DNA from: Caulobacter sp.
Lineage (GTDB): Bacteria; Pseudomonadota; Alphaproteobacteria; Caulobacterales; Caulobacteraceae
Assembly (NCBI RefSeq): GCF_017744445.1
Contig: NZ_JAGIBH010000019.1
Span: forward strand, 1-63,469
Reading direction: 5' to 3'
DNA length: 63,469 nucleotides
The notes below the pieces were generated by a model. That model ran no database searches. It worked only from the letters and a program-made list of their open reading frames with translations, and had not been told where the DNA came from. Below, one piece after another: positions 42,448 through 51,794 of this stretch (position 1 is its first letter; every line of letters begins with the position of its first letter). The position numbers were made by a program, and so were the translations under genes.

Positions 42448-43938
42448 TTATTTCAGTGCTAGAGGTTTCGAGAACGCCGAAGTCGCCGCCACCGCCGTCG
42501 TGCTCGTCGCCGTGATGGCCGAGCCGGCCGCCGCGCCCTCGACCTCGCCGGCGAAGGCGGCGTTGCCGACGCCGTCGGTGACCGCCTGGATCGCGCCCAG
42601 ATAGTGCTCGCCCTCAGCGGTTCCGGCCTTGCCGGCGAAGACCTCGACCGTGACCATACTGGCCGGCGGGCCTTGCAGCGCGCCTTTCACCAACAGCTTC
42701 CCGGCGGCCCGGGCGACGACCGAGAGCTTGGGCGGAGCCAAGCCGAACTGCGGCTGCGCGTGGCAGTCCTTCGCGTCGTCCTGGTTCAGGCAGATCGTCG
42801 CCGCTCCGGCCTTGTCGAACACCACGCCCATGCCGCGCGAGCCAACGAAGCTGCCGTGCTCCAGGCCCGGTGGGCCGATGACGATGCCGCCCCGGGCCAT
42901 CTTCGGATCACACGAGCCGCCGGCCGAGCAGCGCATGATCGGCAGACCGTTGCCGGCGATGCTGTTCTGACTGATGCGGTTGACGGCGACCTTGGCTTCG
43001 GGCCGAACGGCGATGCCGATGCCGTTGCCCTTGATCTCGTTGCCGACGACCATGTTGCCCGCGCCGGTCAGGCTGACGCCGAAGGCGTTGCCCTCGAAGA
43101 CATTGGCGCCGATGTAGTTGCGCGCGCCCCAGTTCGACTGCAGGCCGTCCGAGTAGCGCAGGAAGCGGTTGCGCACGACGGTGTTGTCATTGCCCCACAG
43201 GATCTCGATGCCCTGCGAGGGCTCCAGATTGTCGGTCCCGCCGTCGAAGACGTTGTCGGCGATCAGGTTGAAGGCCGCGCCACGCGTCAGCTCCAGGCCG
43301 TCGCCATTCTCGAAGAAGGTGTTGCGCAGCACCTTGTTGTCCAGGGTCGTGTTCGAGGTCGAGCCGCCCTTGCCGTCGTCGCCGCTAAGCATGACCCCCG
43401 CGCCGCCGATGTTACGGACGATGCGGTTGTCGACGACCACCGCGTTCGAGGTGCGCAGGATCAGCACGCCGATGCAGAAGTTGCGGATCTCCAGGCCGCG
43501 CAAGGTCACGCCCTTGGTGTCGACTAGCGCGAAGCCGGGATTGCTGGCGGTGCGGACATTGGTGCCGTACTGGCCAGGCACCATGCCCGGGCAGGACTTC
43601 AGGTCGCGCGGCAGGTAGCCCGAACCATCGACCACGTTGTGGCCACCCGAGCGGGCGAAGGCGCGCCCCTCGATCGAGACCGGGCCCTTGATCGCCGGCA
43701 GGGCCGATTTCAGCACGATGGTCGGGGCGGCGATCTCGATGCGGTAGCGACCGGGATCGGCGTTGCTGGTCGTGATCGCCCAGCGCAGCGAGCCTTGGGC
43801 GTCGTCATCGGTTTCGCGGTCGACCAACAGCAAGGTCGTCTCGGCGCCAGTGTTGGCGGGACCGCCGGCGGCGACGGCCGCGATCGGCTTGGGATCAGGC
43901 GTCTGGGCGAGCGCCAGCGCCAGGACAACACCGATCAT
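42448..43938 (-). CDS. Secreted right-handed parallel beta-helix protein
   Basis: A 496-residue exported protein. The N-terminus is a short signal (MIGVVLALALAQ). A repetitive series of N-x-I/V-x-x-N turns follows (VVVDNRIVRN, NTTLDNKVLRNTFFENG, NTVVRNRFLRYSDG, NMVVGNEIKGNGIG), the usual signature of NosD-like or pectate-lyase-like beta-helices. The C-terminal ~100 residues look like a separate beta domain. No specific lyase active-site motif was recognised. The start is ATG 43938, with TAGGAG upstream. It is 17 bases downstream of the next enzyme and shares its operon with the MFS carrier. A lyase or isomerase acting on pectic or alginate-like chains is plausible, not shown. Confidence 0.75.
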   Translation of the reverse strand: MIGVVLALALAQTPDPKPIAAVAAGGPANTGAETTLLLVDRETDDDAQGSLRWAITTSNADPGRYRIEIAAPTIVLKSALPAIKGPVSIEGRAFARSGGHNVVDGSGYLPRDLKSCPGMVPGQYGTNVRTASNPGFALVDTKGVTLRGLEIRNFCIGVLILRTSNAVVVDNRIVRNIGGAGVMLSGDDGKGGSTSNTTLDNKVLRNTFFENGDGLELTRGAAFNLIADNVFDGGTDNLEPSQGIEILWGNDNTVVRNRFLRYSDGLQSNWGARNYIGANVFEGNAFGVSLTGAGNMVVGNEIKGNGIGIAVRPEAKVAVNRISQNSIAGNGLPIMRCSAGGSCDPKMARGGIVIGPPGLEHGSFVGSRGMGVVFDKAGAATICLNQDDAKDCHAQPQFGLAPPKLSVVARAAGKLLVKGALQGPPASMVTVEVFAGKAGTAEGEHYLGAIQAVTDGVGNAAFAGEVEGAAAGSAITATSTTAVAATSAFSKPLALK

Positions 43939-43955
43939 CGATCGCTCCTAAAAGA

Positions 43956-45800
43956 CTAAGCCCGGTCCCAGGGGAAGGTCAGGGTCGGGGCGTTCGTATA
44001 GCGCTTCATCTTCAGCGTCAGCCTCGCACCGGCGCCCGGCGCCAGGCGCAGCGTGAATGCCGAGGAATCGACCGCGCTCGCAGGCCCCTCGCCCACCGCC
44101 GCGCTCAGGATCTGGTGCTCGGCATAGGCGCCGCCCTGCACCGTCACGGTGCGCGCGGCGACTTGATTGGTGTTGACCAGGGTCACCACCGTCTCGTCCT
44201 CGCCTAGCTTCTCGACCAAGGCCGAGACGTCCGGCGGAATGCCGGCGCGGCGGCGCTCGGGATCGAACCAGCGCAGGCGGGCATAGCGCAGCGCTCCGCC
44301 CTGCGACGGCGAGGTCCCCGACCACGCGGGCCGGGCGATGTTGATGCCGCCCTCCATCAGGTGGATCAGCGCCGTGACGCTGGCCGGGGTGATGTCCAGG
44401 GTGGCGTCGGCCAGGCGGGTGTCGGGCGAGGTGTTGTCGTCCCGCTGAGCCTGGGCCTTGGCGCGGACCCGCTCCAGGTCGGCGCGCAGCGCCTTGACCG
44501 GATAGCCGGCGTCCTTGCCCTCCAGGTACGAGACCCACGGATGGTCGGCGGCGCGGGCGCGGTCGCTGGCCTTCTGCGACATGTACCAGATCTCGAGGCC
44601 GTTCAGCCGGTACTCGCCGGGCGCATAGCCGTACCAGCCCTTGGGGCCGTACATGCGCGGGGTCATGACCTTGCCGTCGACGGTCTTCTTCTGGGCGTTG
44701 ATCACGTCGTTCTGGCGACGCCAGACATCGAGATACTTGTCGTCGCCGGTCAGCAGATAGGCGTTCAGGAAACCGACCACGGCGCGCGGCACGCGGTTGC
44801 GGTCCTCGCGCTTGCCGGTCGGGGGCGCGATGGGGCTGAAGCCCCAGCCATAGGTTCCGCTCCACCACTGCCCCTTGGGTCCGCCGATCTTGCCATCCAG
44901 GCCGATCTTGCTGGGCAGCACGTCGCCATTGGCCTTGGCGCGATCGATCCAGGCGTCGACGTAACTCACGATCCAGTCGCGGTACTTCGGTTCGTGGTCC
45001 AGCATGTAGGCGTTCAGGACCAGGCTGGTGGCCTGCAGGTTCAGCGGCGCATCGCCGACCACGTCGCCATATTCGGCATAGTGATCCAGGGTCTGCTGAT
45101 AGGTCGTCTCGCCGTGCTCCATGAAGAAGTGGGTCGGGTCGAACCGGTCGCCGGCCCAGTCCAGGGGCGTGGCCTGCCGCAGCATCGGCCCCTTGCTGCC
45201 CGTGATCATGCTGCGGATGATCTTCAGCTTGGGATCGTAGTTCGGGACCGCCTTGTCCTCGCCCGTATAGAAGCCCGAAAAGCGCTTCACCCGATCGCGA
45301 TAGCGGGCGTCGTAGGGGTCCGACAGGCCCAGCAGGTTGAACACCGACAGCCCTTCGGACAGGTGCTGCCAGTCGGTCATGACCGGGAATTCGCGGAAGT
45401 ACATGCCTTCACGGGCGAACGGCACCTCGATGGTCTTGGCCGCCGTGTACTGGGCGACATTGCCGTCGAAGGCCTTCTTGGCCATGGCCAGGACCTGGTC
45501 GCCGGCGCCCAGCGCGTGCAGGGTCGGCCAATCGTTGACGTTCTCGATGGCGTCGTCGGGGCCGTCATTGGCGCCCCAGCGCTCGACCGCCCGCAGCCAG
45601 CCGCGATCGTCGAAATAACGGGCGAAGAACGCCGCGCAGGCCTCCTCGTTGGCCTTGAGCAGTTCGCGCTGCAGCAGCGCCCACTCGGGCGGCGCCATCG
45701 GCGTCGAGACCGACAGGATCGGCGCGGCGGCGGCAGGACGCGCCAGGGCGGCGAAGACCAGGGCCGAGGCGCCAGCCAGGACGGAACGTCGGGTCGTCAT
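43956..45800 (-). CDS. Tat-exported enzyme of unknown specificity, probable (alpha/alpha)-barrel carbohydrate-active protein
   Basis: A 614-residue protein with a Tat signal (MTTRRSVLAGASALVFAALA). After that, helix-rich segments with many conserved Trp, Tyr, His and Asp (EFPVMTDWQHLSEGLS, HFFMEHGETTYQQTLDHYAE, GQWWSGTYGWGFSPI, MYGPKGWYGYAPGEYRLNGL) suggest a toroidal barrel of the type used by lyases and hydrolases, followed by a C-terminal beta domain. I do not recognise the family with certainty. Its neighbours, a beta-helix protein and a hexuronate/glucarate-like MFS carrier, point to uronate-containing polysaccharides. ATG 45800 is 2 bases after the MFS stop codon region, so it is tightly coupled. 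Confidence 0.7.
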   Translation of the reverse strand: MTTRRSVLAGASALVFAALARPAAAAPILSVSTPMAPPEWALLQRELLKANEEACAAFFARYFDDRGWLRAVERWGANDGPDDAIENVNDWPTLHALGAGDQVLAMAKKAFDGNVAQYTAAKTIEVPFAREGMYFREFPVMTDWQHLSEGLSVFNLLGLSDPYDARYRDRVKRFSGFYTGEDKAVPNYDPKLKIIRSMITGSKGPMLRQATPLDWAGDRFDPTHFFMEHGETTYQQTLDHYAEYGDVVGDAPLNLQATSLVLNAYMLDHEPKYRDWIVSYVDAWIDRAKANGDVLPSKIGLDGKIGGPKGQWWSGTYGWGFSPIAPPTGKREDRNRVPRAVVGFLNAYLLTGDDKYLDVWRRQNDVINAQKKTVDGKVMTPRMYGPKGWYGYAPGEYRLNGLEIWYMSQKASDRARAADHPWVSYLEGKDAGYPVKALRADLERVRAKAQAQRDDNTSPDTRLADATLDITPASVTALIHLMEGGINIARPAWSGTSPSQGGALRYARLRWFDPERRRAGIPPDVSALVEKLGEDETVVTLVNTNQVAARTVTVQGGAYAEHQILSAAVGEGPASAVDSSAFTLRLAPGAGARLTLKMKRYTNAPTLTFPWDRA

Positions 45801-45802
45801 GC

Positions 45803-47119
45803 TCAAGCCGTCTTCAGTTCCAGACGCTGGATTTTCCCGACGATCAGGAAATAGGCCAGGATGCAGATCACGCAGTGGGCGCCGACGAAGATCAGAGCCC
45901 CGTCGAACGAGCCGGTCGCCTTGACGATGTAGCCGATGACGATCGGGGTCACGATGCCGGCGACATTGCCGAAGGTGTTGAAGATGCCGCCGGTGACCCC
46001 GGCCATCTCCTTGGGCGAGGTGTCGGCCACCACCGCCCAGCCCAGCGACGCCACGCCCTTGCCGAAGAAGGCCGCGGCCATGATCACGATGACCAGCCAC
46101 TCCTGCTCGACGTAGTTGCAGACGATGATGCAGGTGGCCAGCACCATGCCGAGCAGCAGCGGCGTCTTGCGGGCGATGTCCAGGTTGCCGGTCTTCTTCA
46201 GCAGGCCGTCCGAAATCATCCCGCCCAGGATGCCGCCGGCGAAACCGCACAGGGCCGGCAGCGCGGCGGTGAAGCCCGCCTGCAGGATCGACAGGCCACG
46301 CTCCTTGACCAGATAGATCGGGAACCAGGTGACAAAGAAGTAGGTCAGTACGTTGATGCAGTACTGGCCCAGATACACGCCCAGCAGCATGCGGCTGGAC
46401 AGCACCTGCTTGACGTCGGCCCAGGTGAAGGCCGCGCCGTTTCTGGTCTCAGCCTCTTCCATCCGCACCAGGCCGCCGCCGGCCTCGATATAGTCGACCT
46501 CGGCCTTGTTGACGGCCGGATGGGTCAGCGGGCTGTGGATCAGCTTGACGAAGACCAGCGCCGCCAGGATGCCAACCACGCCCATCACCCAGAACACCGA
46601 GCGCCAGCCGAAGCTGTGAGCCAGCCAGCCCATCAGCGGCGCGAAGGCGACCAGCGAGAAGTATTGGGCCGAGTTGAAGATCGCCGAGGCCGTGCCCCGC
46701 TCCGAGCCCGGGAACCAGGCCGCGACGATGCGGGCGTTGGCTGGGAACGACGGCGACTCCCCCAGCCCCACGGCGAAGCGCATGGCGAAGAGCACGCTAG
46801 CGGCCATCAGCCCAGTGAAGAAGCCGGCGAAGCCTTGTAGGGCCGTGAAGGCCGACCAGACCACCAAGGCGATGGTGTAGATCTTCTTGGAGCCGAAGCG
46901 GTCCAGAAGCGCCCCGCCCGGGATCTGGCCCAGCACATAGGCCCAGGCGAAGGCCGACAGGATGTAGCCCATCGCCACCGGGTCCAGGCCCAGCTCCTTC
47001 GACGCCGACTGGCCCGCGATCGAGAAGGTCGCGCGGTCGGCGTAGTTGATCGTGGTGATGATGAAGAGGACCGTGATGATCAGCCAGCGCACCCGCGTCC
47101 GCTTGGTGGTGTCGGTCAT
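45803..47119 (-). CDS. MFS transporter, anion:cation symporter type (hexuronate/glucarate-like)
   Basis: A 438-residue 12-span carrier. NYADRATFSIAG in the first helix, GSKKIYTIALVVWSAFTALQ and GLGESPSFPANARIVAAWFP are typical of the ACS (ExuT/GudP/GarP) subfamily, which imports hexuronates or aldarates with protons. The start is ATG 47119, with GGGAAGGG upstream. It is the first gene of a three-gene minus-strand operon (MFS, unknown enzyme, beta-helix). The divergent gene is a TonB receptor, giving a matched outer- and inner-membrane pair. The kdgD gene 6 kb away fits use of the product. Confidence 0.88.
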   Translation of the reverse strand: MTDTTKRTRVRWLIITVLFIITTINYADRATFSIAGQSASKELGLDPVAMGYILSAFAWAYVLGQIPGGALLDRFGSKKIYTIALVVWSAFTALQGFAGFFTGLMAASVLFAMRFAVGLGESPSFPANARIVAAWFPGSERGTASAIFNSAQYFSLVAFAPLMGWLAHSFGWRSVFWVMGVVGILAALVFVKLIHSPLTHPAVNKAEVDYIEAGGGLVRMEEAETRNGAAFTWADVKQVLSSRMLLGVYLGQYCINVLTYFFVTWFPIYLVKERGLSILQAGFTAALPALCGFAGGILGGMISDGLLKKTGNLDIARKTPLLLGMVLATCIIVCNYVEQEWLVIVIMAAAFFGKGVASLGWAVVADTSPKEMAGVTGGIFNTFGNVAGIVTPIVIGYIVKATGSFDGALIFVGAHCVICILAYFLIVGKIQRLELKTA

Positions 47120-47498
47120 ACGCGTCCCTTCCCTTTGAGAGCCGATCTGTCGTCGGCATCGTTCAGGGTGACGCTAGAGGCGCCCGTTCCCCAGGTCTAA
47201 GTCAATTAGCCTATCGACCGATCCACGGGCGACATGGATCGAGGCCATTCCTGTATCGAAATGTGTCCAGATCGCCCCTTAAGCCGAGGCGGCCCCGGCT
47301 GAAACACGGAAAATTGGATCGAAACTCGAGCGTTTGAGCGCCGCACGGCCGCGATCCGTGCCGAACACGCATCAGTCCATACCTGATTGAGATTGGCCCT
47401 CGACGAAAAGCCGCTCCTATCCTGAAGCCAACAAAGAAGGTGGTTCGGCCGCCTTCGGATCGAAAGAGACCCGCGACACGCGGGCACTGGGAGGGATG
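47120..47498. other. Divergent promoter region between MFS carrier and TonB receptor
   Basis: No convincing gene in these 379 bases. CGATCCA (47219-47225) and TGGATCG (47235-47241) are inverted 7-base arms around a 9-base spacer, a plausible operator for a dimeric regulator. The AraC gene after the receptor is one candidate. No copy of the LacI-type operator seen before the other two receptors was found here. Confidence 0.4.
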
Positions 47499-50288
47499 AT
47501 GTCGATCAACCGCAAACCCGCGCGCGCCGCCCTAGCGATCAGCGCTTCGGCCCTGGCTTTGACGCTGGCCACCGCAGCCGCCGCGCAGGAGGCCGCTCCG
47601 GCCGCCCCCGCCGCCGATGAAGTCGACGCCATCGTCGTCACCGGCTTCCGCGCCAGCCTGCAGAGCGCGATGAACATCAAGCGCAACTCCAGCGGCGTCG
47701 TCGACGCCATCAAGGCCGAGGACATCGCCCAGTTCCCCGACCTGAACCTGGCGGAGTCGCTGCAGCGCATCCCCGGCGTCTCGATCTCGCGCATCAACGG
47801 CGAAGGCCGCCAGATCACCGTGCGCGGCCTGGGTTCGGAATACACCCGCGTCCGCATCAACGGCATGGAGGCCATCTCCACCACCGGCGGCACGGCCAAC
47901 AGCGGCGGCACCAACCGCGGCCGCGGCTTCGACTTCAACGTCTTCGCCTCGGATCTCTTCAGCAGCCTGGCGGTGCGCAAGACCGCCTCGTCCGATGTCG
48001 AGGAAGGCTCGCTGGGCGCCACGGTCGACCTGAACACCTCGCGCGCCTTCGACAGCCGCAAGCCCCAGCTCGTGCTGTCGGCCGGCGCGAGCTACAACGA
48101 CCTCGCCGAGAAGACGACGCCGCGCGTTTCGGCCCTGGCCAGCCGCACCTTCTTCGACGGCAAGCTGGGCGTGCTGATCTCGGCCGCCTACGAAGAGCGC
48201 CACCTGAAGGAAGAAGGCGCCAACATCACCCGCTGGGCCGTCGGCGGCAGCAACGGCGGCTTCAACAGCGCCTCGACCGTGCCGGGCTACACCCTGGCCC
48301 AGATCAACAACACCAACACCACCACCGGCATCTTCGCCCCGCGCATCCCCGCCTATGTCAGCTACGACATCAAGAACAAGCGCACGGGCCTGGCCGGCTC
48401 GATCCAGTACAAGCCGGACGCCAATACCGAGATCAATCTCGACATGCTGTACGCCTACCTCGGCGGCGTGCGGAAGGAAGCTCAGCTGCAGGCCATCGGC
48501 CTGTCGCGCGCCGGCACCGGCAAGCCTGAAGCGATCATCCGCGATGGCGTCGTCCAAGGCACGGATCTGGTCTACGCCCGTATCGACAATGTCGATCTGC
48601 GCACCCAGTCAGCCTATGACGAGCTGAACACCGAGTTCAAGCAGACCACCCTGTCGGCCAAGCACAACTTCGGTGAGCGCTTCGTCCTTGGCGGCCTGAT
48701 GGGCTTTGCGGACTCGACCTTCACCCAGCCGATCTCGACGATCATCACGTTCGACCGCCTGAACAGCCAGGGCTACGCCTACGACTTCCGCAACGGCCGC
48801 GCCCCGGGGATCACGCTGGGCTTCGACCCGACCAATCCGGCCAACTGGTCGGCCATCAACGGCACCTCGGAAGTCCGCATCCGCCCGACCTTCGTCGAGA
48901 ACCAGTTCTCGACCGCCAAGGTCTATGGCGAGTGGGAAGCCAGCCAGAACCTGAAGCTCAAGGCTGGCGTCGACTGGCGCAAGTTCGAGTACGACAGCTA
49001 CGGCCTGTACCGGACCAGCGAGACGGTCAGCCAGACCCTGACCCCGGCCCAGCTGGCCTCGGTGTCGACGGTGTACAGCGGCTTCGGCAAGGGTCTGGAC
49101 ATGCCGTCCGGCAACGCCACCGCCTGGCTGGTGCCCGACATCGACAAGTATAACGCTCTGCTGAACATCTACAGCAACACCGGCATCTACGCCCTGACCG
49201 GCACCAACAACACCTCGGCGCGCGGCCAGTACGGCGCGGTCGAGGAGCGTGACACGGGCGCCTACGTCCAGGCCGAGTTCCGCTTCGAGGCCCTGGGCCT
49301 GCCCTTCCGTGGCGACGCCGGCCTGCGCCGCGTCCACACCGAGCAGGAGTCGGCTGGTTACGCCGCCGTCGGCGGTTCGATCCAGCGTGTCGAGGTCAAG
49401 CGCGACTACGACCTGACCCTGCCCTCGTTCAACATCGCCGCCGACGTCACCGACACCTTCGTGGCCCGCTTCAGCGCCGCCAAGACGATCGCCCGTCCGG
49501 GCATCGGCTCGCTGTCGCCCGGCGGTGACGTCTCGGTGCAAGGCGCCAACCGCAGCTTCAGCTCGGGCAACCCGTACCTGAACCCGACCCAGTCCAAGAA
49601 CCTGGACGTCTCTCTGGAATGGTACCCGTCGTCGGGCACGATGTTCGCGGCCGGCTTCTTCTACAAGAAGATCAACACCTTCGTGGCCACCCAGAGCGAG
49701 CAGCGCGTCTACAACACCCTGGGCCTGCCGGACTCGCTGATCGCCGGCACCACCGCCACCCCGGACATGCTGTTCCAGGTCTCCAAGCCGGTGAACACCA
49801 AGGGCGGCGACCTGAAAGGCTTCGAGCTGAACGTCCAGCAGCCCTTCACCTTCCTGCCGGGCTGGCTGAGCCACTTCGGCGTGATCGCCAACTACACCTA
49901 TGTCGCCTCGAAGATCGAATACCCGACCTCGTCGGCGGCCAACTCGCCGGTGGTGATCAACGACCTGATCGGCCTGTCGAAGAACGCCGCCAACGCGACG
50001 CTCTATTACGAGACCCCCAAGTGGAGCATCCGCGGCTCGCTGGCCTATCGTGACGGCTACCTGAGCCAGGTCCCTGGCAGCGACGGCAACACCGTCCATG
50101 GCACCAACGAGACCCTGAACGTCGACATGCAGGCCAGCTGGAACATCCGTGAAAACCTGAAGCTGTCGCTCGAAGGCGTGAACCTGACCGACGAGTTCAA
50201 CGACCAGTACGTCGGCGATAGCGACCGCCTGAACGTCTACACCCACAGCGGCCGCCAGTTCATCGTCGGCCTTCGCTACAACTTCTAA
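47499..50288 (+). CDS. TonB-dependent receptor, Xanthomonas/Caulobacter carbohydrate type
   Basis: A 929-residue outer-membrane receptor. The signal ends at AAAQE; VDAIVVTGFRASLQSAMNIKR is the family N-terminus, then a plug (LNLAESLQRIPGV, GRQITVRGLGSEYTRVRING) and a barrel finishing IVGLRYNF with terminal Phe. ATG 47499 is used because GGGAGGG gives normal spacing to it; ATG 47496 is too close. The gene is divergent from an MFS carrier and followed by a strong terminator and an AraC regulator. Import of uronate oligosaccharides for the carrier is the probable role. Confidence 0.92.
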   Translation: MSINRKPARAALAISASALALTLATAAAAQEAAPAAPAADEVDAIVVTGFRASLQSAMNIKRNSSGVVDAIKAEDIAQFPDLNLAESLQRIPGVSISRINGEGRQITVRGLGSEYTRVRINGMEAISTTGGTANSGGTNRGRGFDFNVFASDLFSSLAVRKTASSDVEEGSLGATVDLNTSRAFDSRKPQLVLSAGASYNDLAEKTTPRVSALASRTFFDGKLGVLISAAYEERHLKEEGANITRWAVGGSNGGFNSASTVPGYTLAQINNTNTTTGIFAPRIPAYVSYDIKNKRTGLAGSIQYKPDANTEINLDMLYAYLGGVRKEAQLQAIGLSRAGTGKPEAIIRDGVVQGTDLVYARIDNVDLRTQSAYDELNTEFKQTTLSAKHNFGERFVLGGLMGFADSTFTQPISTIITFDRLNSQGYAYDFRNGRAPGITLGFDPTNPANWSAINGTSEVRIRPTFVENQFSTAKVYGEWEASQNLKLKAGVDWRKFEYDSYGLYRTSETVSQTLTPAQLASVSTVYSGFGKGLDMPSGNATAWLVPDIDKYNALLNIYSNTGIYALTGTNNTSARGQYGAVEERDTGAYVQAEFRFEALGLPFRGDAGLRRVHTEQESAGYAAVGGSIQRVEVKRDYDLTLPSFNIAADVTDTFVARFSAAKTIARPGIGSLSPGGDVSVQGANRSFSSGNPYLNPTQSKNLDVSLEWYPSSGTMFAAGFFYKKINTFVATQSEQRVYNTLGLPDSLIAGTTATPDMLFQVSKPVNTKGGDLKGFELNVQQPFTFLPGWLSHFGVIANYTYVASKIEYPTSSAANSPVVINDLIGLSKNAANATLYYETPKWSIRGSLAYRDGYLSQVPGSDGNTVHGTNETLNVDMQASWNIRENLKLSLEGVNLTDEFNDQYVGDSDRLNVYTHSGRQFIVGLRYNF

Positions 50289-50588
50289 GCCGAACGTCCT
50301 CCCCGGACTTCCCAGGCGTCCTTCCTTTACCTCCGCCTGGTTCGACTCGCGCCGCCTCTCCTCCCGGAGGCGGCGCGTTTGTTTGCGCCTGCCGTCGGAT
50401 TCGAGCGGATTTAGGAGGGAGAGGACCGGCGGCATTCGCTGAACGCCGCCGGCGAGTTGCTCGTCGGTGGGGTGACGAGAGGGCGCGGACCCTACGTCGC
50501 CGAGGCCGCGTAAGGCAATCCCACTCACCCTATGCGTGAAGCTTAACCGTAAGAAGCTTTACCTTGGGCGCCCTGGGCGTCGATCGGC
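50289..50588. other. Spacer between TonB receptor and convergent AraC gene
   Basis: About 300 bases holding the terminator at 50348-50380. The remainder shows no convincing gene or repeat. Confidence 0.4.
50348..50380 (+). terminator. Intrinsic terminator after TonB receptor
   Basis: A perfect 11-base stem, CGCGCCGCCTC / GAGGCGGCGCG, loop of 8 bases, followed by TTTGTTT. It lies 60 bases after the receptor stop. Confidence 0.92.
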
Positions 50589-51650
50589 CTAAAGGCCGCG
50601 CAGCCAGGTGAAGACGTCGTCCGGCCGCTCCAGCGCCGACAGCCCTTCCCGCCGCGCCGCCTCGCCCACCCGGCGCAGGCGCCCGGGCGTGACGCCGAAC
50701 CGCCCGCGGAAGGCGCGGCTGAAGTGGGCATCGGACCGAAAGCCGTGACGATAGGCGATCTCGCCCAGCGTATATTGCTCGGCGCGGTCATGCAGGATGG
50801 CGTCGAAGGCCTGATCCAGCCGGCGTCCCTGGATGAAGGCGCTGACGCCGCCCAGGGGCTCGAACACCTTGTAGAGCAGGCTGCGCGACACACCCAGATG
50901 CCGGCGGACGGCCTCAGGCGACAGCTCGACATCCTCCAGATTGCGTTCGACGAACTGGCGGCCCGAGGCCAGCAGCATCTTCTCGACGGGACGATGATCG
51001 CCGGTCGCGGGCGCGGCATGGGCAGTGATGGCGCCGGAGATCAGGGCCACCATGGCCCGGGCGCCGGCCTCGGCTTCATCCGGCGTCATCCGGTCGGCGA
51101 CCTCCGCCAACGTCCGGACGTGCGCGCCCAGCAGGCGGCCGCTGACGCCGTCCTCGGAAACCACCAGGCCGTGGAAATCGAGATCGCCCTGCTCGTCCAG
51201 CAAGCCCCGTGGAAACATGACGTAGAGCGAGCGATAGCTGCCGGTCGACATCTCGTACGGCCGGGCCATGTCGATCAGCCGGATCGACCCCATGTGACCG
51301 CCGGCCGCCCGACCGTCATAGTCGCCACGCCAGCCGCTGTCCTCCAACTCGACCACCACCAGGACCGTGTCGCCGCCATCGATCAGGATGTGTGACAGCT
51401 TGCGCTCGAACCGCTGCGGCACGCCCGAGCACTTGGCCAGGACGACCGGACCCAGGTGGTGGGCCACCAGACTGTTGAAGAAGGTCGCTTCGGGCGATTG
51501 CAGCGTGATGTCGAACAGGTGCGCGCAGCCCTTGCGGTACTGCTCGAAGGCGTCGTCGTGCTCCCTGGCGTCCAGCAGCCAGACATCTTTACGCAAGGCG
51601 GTATCGGGCAAGGACGTCTCTACGGGCGGGACTCGGGGACCAGCGGACAA
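50589..51650 (-). CDS. AraC-family transcriptional regulator
   Basis: A 353-residue regulator. The N-terminal ~220 residues form a cupin-like ligand domain of the AraC-binding-like type (CSGVPQRFERKLSHILIDGG, GSIRLIDMARPYEMST), and the C-terminal ~100 residues carry two HTH motifs (AVRRHLGVSRSLLYKVFEPL and LGEIAYRHGFRSDAHFSRAF followed by RFGVTPG). The open frame begins at TTG 51650 with no strong ribosome site, so the start is uncertain. It is downstream of the esterase/GH28 operon on the same strand and faces the receptor at 47499. It may respond to a uronate or rhamnose signal; the target is not established. Confidence 0.88.
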   Translation of the reverse strand: MSAGPRVPPVETSLPDTALRKDVWLLDAREHDDAFEQYRKGCAHLFDITLQSPEATFFNSLVAHHLGPVVLAKCSGVPQRFERKLSHILIDGGDTVLVVVELEDSGWRGDYDGRAAGGHMGSIRLIDMARPYEMSTGSYRSLYVMFPRGLLDEQGDLDFHGLVVSEDGVSGRLLGAHVRTLAEVADRMTPDEAEAGARAMVALISGAITAHAAPATGDHRPVEKMLLASGRQFVERNLEDVELSPEAVRRHLGVSRSLLYKVFEPLGGVSAFIQGRRLDQAFDAILHDRAEQYTLGEIAYRHGFRSDAHFSRAFRGRFGVTPGRLRRVGEAARREGLSALERPDDVFTWLRGL

Positions 51651-51753
51651 TAAAACGTGGATTTCTGATCAATGACAGCCCCCCTCCCCGTGAGCGAGAA
51701 CCACGTGCAGCAGCACGCTAGATGTCGGTGGGGCACGGGGTGCGAAAGCGAGT

Positions 51754-51782
51754 GGTCGTCGAACCCCGCCGGTTCGACGACC
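51754..51782 (-). terminator. Hairpin after the alpha/beta-hydrolase
   Basis: A perfect 12-base stem, GGTCGTCGAACC / GGTTCGACGACC, with a 5-base loop, 12 bases downstream of the minus-strand hydrolase stop. No T run follows, so termination would be partial or Rho-dependent. Confidence 0.6.
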
Positions 51783-51794
51783 CGATCGCCCAAC

